Assembly: GCA_028291445.1 (NCBI GenBank)
Contig: JAQGIA010000616.1
Location: 1 to 6,522 of the forward strand
Length of the DNA stretch: 6,522 nucleotides
DNA from: Belnapia sp.
GTDB taxonomy: Bacteria > Pseudomonadota > Alphaproteobacteria > Acetobacterales > Acetobacteraceae
Reading direction: 5' to 3'
The position numbers and the translations under genes are program-made. The number at the start of each line of letters is the position of its first letter. The first letter of the stretch is position 1. Below, piece after piece: positions 1-6,107 of the stretch. The notes under the pieces were generated by a model that worked only from the letters and a program-made list of their open reading frames with translations, was not told where the DNA came from and did not search any database.

Positions 1-297
1 CAACACCATGTTCTCCCGCACCGAGAAGCTGCCGAACAGCCGGCGTTCCTCCGGCGCATAGCCGATGCCGAGGCGGGCGCGGTGATGGGCCGGGACCGTG
101 GTGGCATCGCTGCCGTCGATGGCGACGGTGCCGGCGCGGCAGGGCAGCAGGCCCATGATGCTGCGCAGCGCGGTGGTCTTGCCGGCGCCGTTGCGGCCGA
201 TCAGCGCCACCCGGCCGCCCGGCGGCACCCGGAGGGAAACACCGCGCAGCACCCGGATGCCGGCGATGTCGACGGAGACGCCCCGCAGCTCAAGCAT
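1..297 (-). CDS. livF: LivF-type ABC transporter ATP-binding protein (5' part only)
   Basis: This is the second ATPase subunit of a branched-chain-amino-acid-type (HAAT) importer; it would hydrolyse ATP on the cytoplasmic face of the LivH/LivM channel. Only the first 99 codons lie in the window; the C-terminal part, with the signature, Walker B and H-loop, is beyond base 1. Reading from ATG at 297, the protein begins MLELRGVSVDIAG. It has a Walker A GRNGAGKT at residues 34-41, then YAPEERRLF near 80-88, the LivF form of the Q-loop region in which glutamate commonly replaces glutamine, then FSVRENMVL. The ATG overlaps the end of livG by 8 bases and has only a weak upstream purine stretch, which suggests translational coupling. 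LivF rather than LivG is chosen from the short first domain, the APEERR segment and the last position in the operon. The transported substrate is unknown. Confidence 0.93.
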   Translation of the reverse strand, partial: MLELRGVSVDIAGIRVLRGVSLRVPPGGRVALIGRNGAGKTTALRSIMGLLPCRAGTVAIDGSDATTVPAHHRARLGIGYAPEERRLFGSFSVRENMVL

Positions 298-1060
298 GGG
301 TCGAAATCCCGATCACGTCCCGCTGCACCACCGGGTCCGCCAGCACCTGCGCGGGTGGCCCGAGGGCGGCGATCCGCCCCTGGCTCCAGACCGCGACCCG
401 GTCGGCGAAGCGGGCCACCACGTCCATGTCGTGTTCCACGAAGACCGCCGTCACCCCGGATTGCCGCAGCACCCGGACCAGGGTCTCGACGATCTGCATC
501 TTCTCCGCCGCGGCGACGCCGCTGGTGGGTTCGTCCATCAGCAGCAGGCGCGGCTGCAAGGCGACCGCCATGGCGATATCGGCCAGCTTGCGGGCCCCTT
601 CGTTCAGCGTATCGGCACGGGATTCGGCGACCTGCGCCAGGCCGAAGCGCTCCAGCAGGTCCATCGCCTCCTCCCGCCAGGCCGGCCGCAGCAGCGGGGT
701 CAGGGGCGACCAGGGCCCGAGGCGGGAGGCGACGGCCAGCGCGGCGTTTTCCAGCACGGTATGCTCGGTGAACAGCTGCGGCAGCTGGAAGCTGCGGCCG
801 ATGCCACGGCGGACGATGGCGCGGGGCTTGAGGCCCAGGATAGGCTGGCCGTCGAATTCGATGCTGCCGGCCTGCGGCCTGAGGTAGCCGGTGGACATGT
901 TGATGAAGGTGGTCTTGCCGGCGCCATTGGGGCCGATGATGGCGAGGAACTCGCCCGGCATGACATCGAGGTCGATGCCATCGGCCGCCTTCACGCCGCC
1001 GAAGGCCAGCCGCAGCCCTTTGGCCGAGAGCAGGGGGGCGGTAACGGGGGGCGTGCTCAT
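290..1060 (-). CDS. livG: LivG-type ABC transporter ATP-binding protein
   Basis: A 256-residue cytoplasmic ATPase subunit of the Liv-type importer, of the usual family length. Visible motifs are Walker A GPNGAGKT (43-50), Q-loop glutamine 92 in RSFQLPQLF, Walker B LLLMDEPT (172-179, catalytic Glu177) and switch histidine 210 in FVEHDMD. The insertion rich in proline and tryptophan around 114-130 lies where LivG proteins carry extra residues. The ABC signature reads LNEGARKL (152-159) instead of LSGGQ or the common Liv form L-S/P-Y-G-Q/E-Q; the glycine is kept. The D-loop is SGVAAAE. I chose ATG at 1060 because it overlaps the livM stop in ATGA, has an AAGGGG stretch upstream, and places the ABC domain at the expected distance; the open frame extends upstream to 1534 only as an antisense-like extension inside livM. 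The stop overlaps the livF start. Substrate unknown. Confidence 0.95.
   Translation of the reverse strand: MSTPPVTAPLLSAKGLRLAFGGVKAADGIDLDVMPGEFLAIIGPNGAGKTTFINMSTGYLRPQAGSIEFDGQPILGLKPRAIVRRGIGRSFQLPQLFTEHTVLENAALAVASRLGPWSPLTPLLRPAWREEAMDLLERFGLAQVAESRADTLNEGARKLADIAMAVALQPRLLLMDEPTSGVAAAEKMQIVETLVRVLRQSGVTAVFVEHDMDVVARFADRVAVWSQGRIAALGPPAQVLADPVVQRDVIGISTHA
584..607 (-). other. Variant ABC signature motif (LNEGARKL) in LivG
   Basis: Codons 152-159 of the LivG-type ATPase. The position matches the ABC signature: it lies about 20 residues before Walker B and is followed by ADIAMAVALQP, the usual helix. Canonical LSGGQ residues are replaced by L-N-E-G-A, leaving only the leucine and one glycine. 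I recall a LivG subgroup with LNEGARKLLDIA, so this looks like a subfamily trait rather than decay. Confidence 0.8.
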
Positions 1061-2046
1061 GCGCCACGCCCCTTCAGCTTGCTGGAGAGGATGCCCCAGA
1101 CCCCGCCGGGGGCGAACAGGATCACCACCAGCAGCACTCCGCCGAGGATCATCTGCCAGGCATCGGCGACCGCCGCCGCGGCATAGACCCGCACCAGCTC
1201 GAAGGCGGTAGCCCCCAGGAAGGGACCCAGCGCACTGCCCGCGCCGCCCAGGATGGCGATGAAGACCAGCTCGCCGGAGGAGGTCCAGTAGGCCAGTTGC
1301 GGCGTGACGTGGCGTGAGGTCATGGCGACCAGCGCCCCACCGACGCCGCCCATCAGCGCCGAAAGCACATAGGCGAACAGCAGCACCAGCCGGGCCGACA
1401 GCCCCATGAATTCCAGTCGCGTCTCCCGCGTCTTGATCCCCGCCAGGGCGCGGCCCATCGGCGAGCCGAGATAGGCCCGCACCAGCAGGCCGAAGCCGAC
1501 GGCGAGCGTCAGCGCGATGCCGAACATCGCCCATTCCTGCACCTCGCGCTCCAGCCGCTGCCCGGCGAAGGTGAGGCCGGCGACGCGGATGCCGTCGGTG
1601 CCATGGGTGACGGCGTACATCTTCTCCAGCAGGGAATAGATCACCATGCTGAGCGCCAGGTTCAGCATGCCGAAGAAGATGTCGCGGTAGCGCACCACGA
1701 ACAGCCCGATGACCAGGCCGAGTGCCGCCGCCAGCAGCGCCGCCAGCGGCAGCAGCAGCAGCACCTCCGGCGTGCCGGGCGCCACGAAGGCGACGGTATA
1801 GGCGCCGACCGCGAGGAACATGCTGTGGCCGAAGCTGACCTGTCCGGCCCGCAGCAGCAGCAGGATGCCCAGCACCGCGATGCCCTTGGCCAGCGCGATG
1901 GTGAGGACGAATTTCAGCCAGGGAATCGCCCAGGCGCAGAGCACGAGGGCGAGGGCGCCGATAATGGCCAGCAGTGTCTCGCGGGCCAGGGCCGGCCGCT
2001 TCGGTCCTGCGCGCCGTTCGGCGCCGCGGTCATCGGACGGCGTCAT
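1057..2046 (-). CDS. livM: LivM-type branched-chain amino acid ABC transporter permease
   Basis: A 329-residue inner-membrane permease that would form the translocation channel with LivH. After a charged cytoplasmic N-terminus of about 22 residues (rich in Arg and Lys, DDRGAERRAGPKRP) come repeated hydrophobic segments at roughly 24-43, 46-66, 96-118, 124-140, 173-191, 217-240, 258-282 and 298-312. Family motifs are clear: GQVSFGH (68-74) followed by GAYT (81-84), THGTDGI (147-153), a cytoplasmic coupling loop SPMGRALAGIKTRE (195-208) ending in LEFMGL, ILGGAGSALGPFLGA (265-279) and FAPGGVWG (311-318). The start ATG at 2046 overlaps the livH stop as ATGA, and GGAG lies 11 bases upstream. The stop overlaps the livG start in the same way. 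The long basic N-terminus before the first membrane helix is common in LivM. Function as a Liv-type permease is secure; the ligand is not. Confidence 0.95.
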   Translation of the reverse strand: MTPSDDRGAERRAGPKRPALARETLLAIIGALALVLCAWAIPWLKFVLTIALAKGIAVLGILLLLRAGQVSFGHSMFLAVGAYTVAFVAPGTPEVLLLLPLAALLAAALGLVIGLFVVRYRDIFFGMLNLALSMVIYSLLEKMYAVTHGTDGIRVAGLTFAGQRLEREVQEWAMFGIALTLAVGFGLLVRAYLGSPMGRALAGIKTRETRLEFMGLSARLVLLFAYVLSALMGGVGGALVAMTSRHVTPQLAYWTSSGELVFIAILGGAGSALGPFLGATAFELVRVYAAAAVADAWQMILGGVLLVVILFAPGGVWGILSSKLKGRGA

Positions 2047-2990
2047 ACCCGGCGCGTCTCCAGCACGCCGAACAACCCCTGCGGCCGCACCAGCAGCACG
2101 GCGACCATGATGATATAGGGCACCACCACCTCGAATTCCGGGGCGAAATAGACCGCGATGCTGCGCCCGAGGCCGATCATAAGCGAGGTCAGCGCCGCCC
2201 CCTCGATCTGCCCGAGCCCGGCCGTCGCCACCACGGCGAAGGACAGCACGATGGTGCTGGCGCCGACACCCGGCACCAGCGAGGTGGTCGGCGACGCCAG
2301 CGCCCCGCCCAGCGCCGCGAGCCCGGCGCCGAAGCTGAAGGTCAGCAGCATGATCTTCGCCGCATCGATCCCCATCGCCGTCGCCGCTTCCTTGTCGGTG
2401 GTGACGGCGACGATGACGCGCCCCGTCAGCGTCCGCCGCAGGAACCAGGCGAGCGCCGCGAGCGTCGCCACCGCGACCCCGGGCAGCACGAACAACTGGT
2501 AGGCGGTGAAGGGGATGAAGTCGTCGCCGAAGGGGATGTCGACCGTGCCGAGGAATTTCATCGGCGCATCCTGCATGATCGGCTGCACCCCCCAGATCAG
2601 CTTCTGCACATCCTCGAGGATCATGAAGAGCGCGAAGGTCACGAGAAGCTGCAGCACGTCCTCATGCCCATAGATCCGCCGCAGCAGCAGCTTTTCGATC
2701 AAGGGGCCGAGCACCGCGCCGACCAGCAGCGCCGAAAGCACCAGCGCGACATACCCCGCCCACATCGGCAGCCCGAGCGAGGCGAAGAAGATGCCGATCG
2801 AGGCCGCGGTATAGGCCCCGATCGCGAACAGGCTGCCATGCGCCACATTGACGATACGCAGCACGCCGAACACCAGGTTCAGCCCGACGGCCACCATGAA
2901 GACCAGTGCCGCATAGGCCAGCCCATCGAGCAGGGCGAGGCCGAACAGCAGGCCGTTGTCGCTGAACCATTCGATTATGGTGCTCGGCAT
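2043..2990 (-). CDS. livH: LivH-type branched-chain amino acid ABC transporter permease
   Basis: A 315-residue inner-membrane permease, the partner of LivM. Hydrophobic segments fall at roughly 13-42, 53-72, 77-97, 112-127, 164-184, 213-230, 247-279 and 291-301. Diagnostic LivH motifs are GLNLVFGVLRIVNVAHGS (36-53) leading into GAY (58-60), the coupling loop TGRVIVAVTTDKEAATAMGI (189-208), ATAGLGQIEGA (255-265, the counterpart of the usual GGLGSLPGA) and VRPQGLFG (301-308). It begins at ATG 2990, 10 bases after the stop of the binding-protein gene, with only a weak ribosome binding site. The ATG also gives an N-terminus of normal LivH form (a short periplasmic stretch, then the first helix). 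Its stop overlaps livM. The position directly after the binding protein is the classic order of this operon. Confidence 0.95.
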   Translation of the reverse strand: MPSTIIEWFSDNGLLFGLALLDGLAYAALVFMVAVGLNLVFGVLRIVNVAHGSLFAIGAYTAASIGIFFASLGLPMWAGYVALVLSALLVGAVLGPLIEKLLLRRIYGHEDVLQLLVTFALFMILEDVQKLIWGVQPIMQDAPMKFLGTVDIPFGDDFIPFTAYQLFVLPGVAVATLAALAWFLRRTLTGRVIVAVTTDKEAATAMGIDAAKIMLLTFSFGAGLAALGGALASPTTSLVPGVGASTIVLSFAVVATAGLGQIEGAALTSLMIGLGRSIAVYFAPEFEVVVPYIIMVAVLLVRPQGLFGVLETRRV

Positions 2991-3000
2991 GGTGCTGGGA

Positions 3001-4320
3001 TCAGCCGGCCATCGGCGCGGGGACCTGCGCCACGAAATCCGGCTTCAGCGTCTTCAGCCAGTCGGTGCTCTTCTGCCCGACCGGGGCGCTGACCATGGCG
3101 GCCGGGAACAGGATCATGTCCTTCGGCACGGCGAAGGGATATTTGTCGTTGAAGCTGCTGAGCCCGACGATCTGGTCCTCCAGCCCCTGGCCATCCTCGC
3201 GCAGCGTGATGGAGGAGGTCGGCGTGTCGAAGGTCAGGCCGCGGAAGGCATTGGCCAATTCGAGGTCGTTCGGCCAGCCGCCGGCGCCCTTGGCGGCGAG
3301 CGCCTTGGCATAGGCCGCCTGCATGGCCGAGATCGCCTGCGCCATGTGGTGGACCGGATAGATCGGGTATTCGTTGTATTTGGCCCGGTAGCTGTCGACC
3401 AGGCGCTTCAGCCGGGCGGGGTCCTTCGGCGCGGGGTGGTTGTTCCAATGGTCGCCGCGGGCGCCGATGATATGGCCGGCCGGCATGGTGCGACCCAGGG
3501 TCGGCAGCGAGGCCTCGGCGATCGGCATGACGAACAACGACCGCTCGAACAGCCGCCGCTCGGTCGATTGCCGGATCAGCGTGGTGAGGTCGCCGCCCCA
3601 GGAGGTGGACAGGATCACGTCGGGCCGGGCGGCCAGCAGGCGCGTCACCTCGGTGCTGTAGTCGGTCGCGCCGAACCGCGGAAACATCTCCGCCACCACG
3701 CGGACGCCGGGCTTCATCGCATCCATGCCGGCCTTCCACAGCTCCCAGCTGTCGCGGCCCCAGGCGTAATCCTGGTTGATGACGGCGAGCGTGCGGAAAT
3801 CCGGCTTGTGCTTCAGCAGGTACAGCAGCGGCGCCAGCACCTCCGGCGTGCCATAGCCCTGGGTGCGGAAGGCCCAGGGGTGCGGGCCTTCCTCGAAGAT
3901 GCGCTGGGTGCCGCAATCCCACAGCAGGGTGGTCTTCTTCATCTCGTCGCTCAGTGGCGTGCAGGCGAGGCAGGAGCCGGAGGAGATCGAGGCGAGGATG
4001 ATCTGGCAGCCCTCGTTCTGCACCAGGCGGCGGTATTCGCCGACCAGGTGGTCGGTCCCCGGGGCCTCGTCGACGAAGAAGGCGCGGACCGGGATGCCGC
4101 CGATGCCGCCGGCCTTGTTGATCTCCTCGAACAGCAGCTCCGCGGCCTGCCGTGCCGGCACGCCGAAGACGCTGGCCGGGCCCGAGAGGAAGGTGGTGAT
4201 GCCGACCCGCAGCTCGGTCGGCTTCGCCTGCGCCCTCGCATTGCCACCGGCGAACAGCAGCGCGCCGGAAGTGGCGGCGGCGCCAAGCATGGCGGCGCGG
4301 CGGGTGACGGCTTCGGTCAT
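3001..4320 (-). CDS. Liv-type (Peripla_BP_6) ABC transporter substrate-binding protein
   Basis: A 439-residue periplasmic receptor that would deliver ligand to the LivHM channel. The N-terminus has arginines 7-8 (TRRAAML), a hydrophobic stretch and an ARAQA cleavage region near residue 32; the twin arginine hints at Tat export but Sec is possible. The mature part starts ELRVGITTFLSGPASVFG, typical of type I binding proteins, with INKAGGIGGIPVR (67-79), NQDYAWGRD (182-190, the family's D-Y-x-x-G site), WGGDLTTLIRQ (241-251) and YPVHHMAQAI (321-330). Cysteines 105, 117, 120 and 136 cluster in the N-lobe by the putative ligand loop SISSGSCLAC. ATG 4320 is preceded by AGGAGAGGA at a good spacing. 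It is not close enough to LivJ/LivK to call leucine; amides, urea or aromatic acids are equally possible, so I give no gene symbol. Confidence 0.94.
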   Translation of the reverse strand: MTEAVTRRAAMLGAAATSGALLFAGGNARAQAKPTELRVGITTFLSGPASVFGVPARQAAELLFEEINKAGGIGGIPVRAFFVDEAPGTDHLVGEYRRLVQNEGCQIILASISSGSCLACTPLSDEMKKTTLLWDCGTQRIFEEGPHPWAFRTQGYGTPEVLAPLLYLLKHKPDFRTLAVINQDYAWGRDSWELWKAGMDAMKPGVRVVAEMFPRFGATDYSTEVTRLLAARPDVILSTSWGGDLTTLIRQSTERRLFERSLFVMPIAEASLPTLGRTMPAGHIIGARGDHWNNHPAPKDPARLKRLVDSYRAKYNEYPIYPVHHMAQAISAMQAAYAKALAAKGAGGWPNDLELANAFRGLTFDTPTSSITLREDGQGLEDQIVGLSSFNDKYPFAVPKDMILFPAAMVSAPVGQKSTDWLKTLKPDFVAQVPAPMAG

Positions 4321-4324
4321 GGAC

Positions 4325-4352
4325 GGTCCTCTCCTGGACCCCGGTGTGGTCC
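4325..4352 (-). promoter_or_regulatory. Possible alternative hairpins over the operon's ribosome binding site
   Basis: On the minus strand GGTCC at 4340-4336 can pair with GGACC at 4352-4348 (loop of 7) or with GGACC at 4329-4325 (loop of 6, holding AGGAGA). The two 5-bp stems are mutually exclusive because they share the central arm, and the second one covers part of the Shine-Dalgarno sequence. The stems are short and the region is very GC-rich, so this may be chance. No run of T follows, so it is not an intrinsic terminator. Confidence 0.25.
4327..4335 (-). promoter_or_regulatory. Ribosome binding site of the Liv-type binding protein gene
   Basis: On the minus strand the leader reads AGGAGAGGA, with the last GAGGA ending 6 bases before ATG 4320. 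This is the strongest Shine-Dalgarno sequence in the operon, which fits the need for excess binding protein over membrane subunits. It supports the chosen start. Confidence 0.75.
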
Positions 4353-4478
4353 CGGGATTGCGCCCGCATCCTGCCGGGGCCGCGCTGATGAGGGAAGGGG
4401 GGCTGGTTGGTCCGGCGAATTACCCGCCGCCCGCCACCCTGACCGCCCGCCCGCCTGGCCGGCCTGGATGGGCTCGCC

Positions 4479-6056
4479 CTATTCGTTGCCTTTGCCGATG
4501 TTCCAGTACACCGGCACCGGCGCATCCAGGATGCCTTGCAGCCGCGCGGAATACCCGCGTACCAGGCTGAACTGGCCGAGCGGCACATAGGGCACGCTCG
4601 CCAGCGCCCGGGCGTGATAGGCCGCCGCGGCGGTACGCCGCGCATCGGCCTCGGGCGCCGCGAGGAAGGCGTCGCGCAGCGCCTCCATCTCGGCGTCGCA
4701 GGGCCAGCCCGGCAGGCCGGTGCGCTCGCAGGCGGAGCGCATGGCATTGTGCCCGGCCGGATCCATGGCATCGAGGCCGGAGGGCGCCGAGACGAACAGC
4801 CCCCAGCCCTGCGGCCCCGGATTGCGCGACAGCCGCCGCTGCACCAGCGTCGCCCAGTCCATCGCCTGGATATCCACCTTGAGCCCGGCCTGTTGCAGCA
4901 GGTCGGCCGAGACCATGGCGAGGCTGTGGCTGATGGTGCTGTCCTGCGCATCCAGCACCACGACGGGGGTGCCGTCATAGCCGCTGGCGGCGACCAGCCG
5001 GCGCGCCTCGGCGAGGTCCGGCGTCACCCAGCCGGCGCTGGTATGGTGCGGGCTGCCGCAGACGTAGAAGGACCGGCAGTCGCGCCACAGCGCCGGGTCC
5101 GGCAGATAGGCGGGCAGCACCCTGGCCGGGTCCACCAGCCGCAGCATCGCCTGGCGCAGCAGCGGATTGTCGAAGGGCGGCACCGCCTGGTTCATCCGGA
5201 AGATCGGCTGCACCCCGACATTGTCCTGGCCGCCCAGCCGCAGGCTCCGGGTCCGCCGCACCACCGGAAACAGGTCGGGCGGCAATTCCTCGAAGATGTC
5301 GATCTCGCCGGCGACCAGCGCATTCAGCGCGGTCTGCGCATCCGGCAGGTAGACCCATTCCACCCGTTCGATGCCGGCCCGCTTGCCGCCCGCCAGCCCA
5401 TCCGGCGGCTCGGCGCGCGGCAGGTAGGCGGCGTTGCGGCGATAGGTGACGCGGTCGCCCGAGCGCCAATCCTCCCGCCGCAGGGTGAAGGGGCCGGAGC
5501 CGGTCGGGTCGGTGATCGCCGTCGTCGCCGGCGTGGCGGCGACCCGGGCCGGCATGATGAAGGCCGGCTGGCCGGAGGGTTTGGCGAGGGCCTCCAGCAT
5601 CAGCCCGAAGGGCGCCCGCAGGGTGATGCGGAAGGCATCCGGCGCGGTCGGCTCGATCGCCGTGGCGAGGCCCATCAACTGCTGCCCGAGCCCGTCCCGC
5701 ACCGCCCAGCGGCGCAGGCTGGCGATGACATCCTCGGCGGTGACCGGGGCGCCATCGTGGAAGCGCAGCCCCTCCCGCAGGGTGAAGTCCCAGCGTAGCC
5801 CATCCGGCGCGACGGTCCAGCGCGCCACCATCTGCGGCTGCGGACGCAACTGCCGGTCGAGCGCGAAGAGCGTGTCATAGACCATGTAGCCATGGTTGCG
5901 GGCCATGTACTCGGGGCTGATGAAGGGGTCGAGCGAGCGCAGGTCGCCGAACAGTTTTATGCGAAGGGTGTTGGGGTCGCCGCGGCCCTGGGCGCGGGCA
6001 TCGGGCATGGGCAGCAGCAGGGTGGCCGCGAGCAGTGCAGCCATGAGACGCGACAT
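4479..6056 (-). CDS. Peptide-type (SBP_bac_5, DppA/OppA-like) ABC transporter substrate-binding protein
   Basis: A 525-residue secreted binding protein of the dipeptide/oligopeptide/nickel family, of normal family length. Residues 1-22 form a signal peptide (Arg3, hydrophobic [14 protein letters not shown], then DARA before Gln23). The family core is clear: [12 protein letters not shown] (39-50), a [26 protein letters not shown] block at 89-110, GSGPF (186-190) and [12 protein letters not shown] (245-256), with C-terminal VPYVPLGQF (488-496). Cysteines 327/333 and 443/453 could form disulfides, as in other members. Start ATG 6056 is chosen because GGAGGA lies 5 bases upstream and the signal peptide begins there; an in-frame extension to 6233 would run antisense into pdxY. 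No permease or ATPase gene is adjacent; the Liv operon downstream is of another class. The ligand (a peptide or another small molecule) is unknown, and the partner transporter must be elsewhere. Confidence 0.94.
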   Translation of the reverse strand: MSRLMAALLAATLLLPMPDARAQGRGDPNTLRIKLFGDLRSLDPFISPEYMARNHGYMVYDTLFALDRQLRPQPQMVARWTVAPDGLRWDFTLREGLRFHDGAPVTAEDVIASLRRWAVRDGLGQQLMGLATAIEPTAPDAFRITLRAPFGLMLEALAKPSGQPAFIMPARVAATPATTAITDPTGSGPFTLRREDWRSGDRVTYRRNAAYLPRAEPPDGLAGGKRAGIERVEWVYLPDAQTALNALVAGEIDIFEELPPDLFPVVRRTRSLRLGGQDNVGVQPIFRMNQAVPPFDNPLLRQAMLRLVDPARVLPAYLPDPALWRDCRSFYVCGSPHHTSAGWVTPDLAEARRLVAASGYDGTPVVVLDAQDSTISHSLAMVSADLLQQAGLKVDIQAMDWATLVQRRLSRNPGPQGWGLFVSAPSGLDAMDPAGHNAMRSACERTGLPGWPCDAEMEALRDAFLAAPEADARRTAAAAYHARALASVPYVPLGQFSLVRGYSARLQGILDAPVPVYWNIGKGNE

Positions 6057-6107
6057 TCTGTTCCTCCCCGGTTTTCGTTGCGGCGAGGATGCCCTAGCCT
6101 CAGCCCG
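6057..6107. promoter_or_regulatory. Divergent spacer between peptide-binding-protein gene and pdxY
   Basis: These 51 bases separate two genes read away from each other, so transcription signals for both must sit here or inside the coding ends. For pdxY a weak candidate is TTTTCG (6072-6077), 17 bases, then TAGCCT (6095-6100), each matching 3 of 6 consensus positions; it would start transcription almost at the GTG. I see no convincing promoter for the minus-strand gene; it may overlap the pdxY start. No clear operator palindrome is visible. Confidence 0.3.
6062..6067 (-). promoter_or_regulatory. Ribosome binding site deciding the peptide-binding-protein start
   Basis: On the minus strand GGAGGA, within GGGGAGGA, ends 5 bases before ATG 6056. 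It is a near-perfect Shine-Dalgarno sequence and decides for this start over the in-frame ATG at 6233, which lies inside the opposite-strand pdxY gene. Confidence 0.8.

Larger units (their letters stand above)
4321..4478. other. Intergenic spacer between the peptide-binding-protein gene and the Liv operon
   Basis: A 158-base gap without a credible gene on either strand. It must hold the Liv operon leader and probably its promoter, but I see no good -35/-10 pair on the minus strand; the only AT-rich spot is GTAATTC near 4417-4423. A palindrome GGCCGGCC sits at 4457-4464, and short GC stems occur, none followed by a T run, so no intrinsic terminator for the upstream gene is evident. Read-through into the Liv operon is therefore possible. 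Confidence 0.6.

Noticed and set aside
98..1186. Plus-strand open frames opposite livG and livF
   Set aside because: They are antisense shadows of ABC ATPase genes with intact motifs; their products look like no known protein.
1061..1534. N-terminal extension of the LivG frame upstream of 1060
   Set aside because: It lies out of frame inside livM, and the LivG homology begins just after ATG 1060, which sits in an ATGA overlap.
1974..3092. A 372-codon plus-strand open frame rich in His, Gln and Arg opposite livH
   Set aside because: The composition is what an antisense reading of a hydrophobic membrane-protein gene produces; there are no domains and no ribosome binding site.
4454..4479. GC palindromes (GGCCGGCC and GGGC-tc-GCCC) just after the peptide-binding-protein stop as a terminator
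   Set aside because: The stems are too short or the loop too small, and no T run follows on the minus strand.
2956..4590. A 544-codon open frame on the plus strand opposite the Liv-type binding protein gene
   Set aside because: Its product is low-complexity (Arg, Gly, Gln, His, Ala) with no recognisable domain, and it lies antisense to a clear Peripla_BP_6 gene; in DNA this GC-rich, stop-free antisense frames are expected.
2975..4978. A 667-codon minus-strand open frame spanning the intergenic spacer and parts of both binding-protein genes
   Set aside because: It is in a different frame from both recognised genes, its translation has no domain, and it ignores their start and stop signals.
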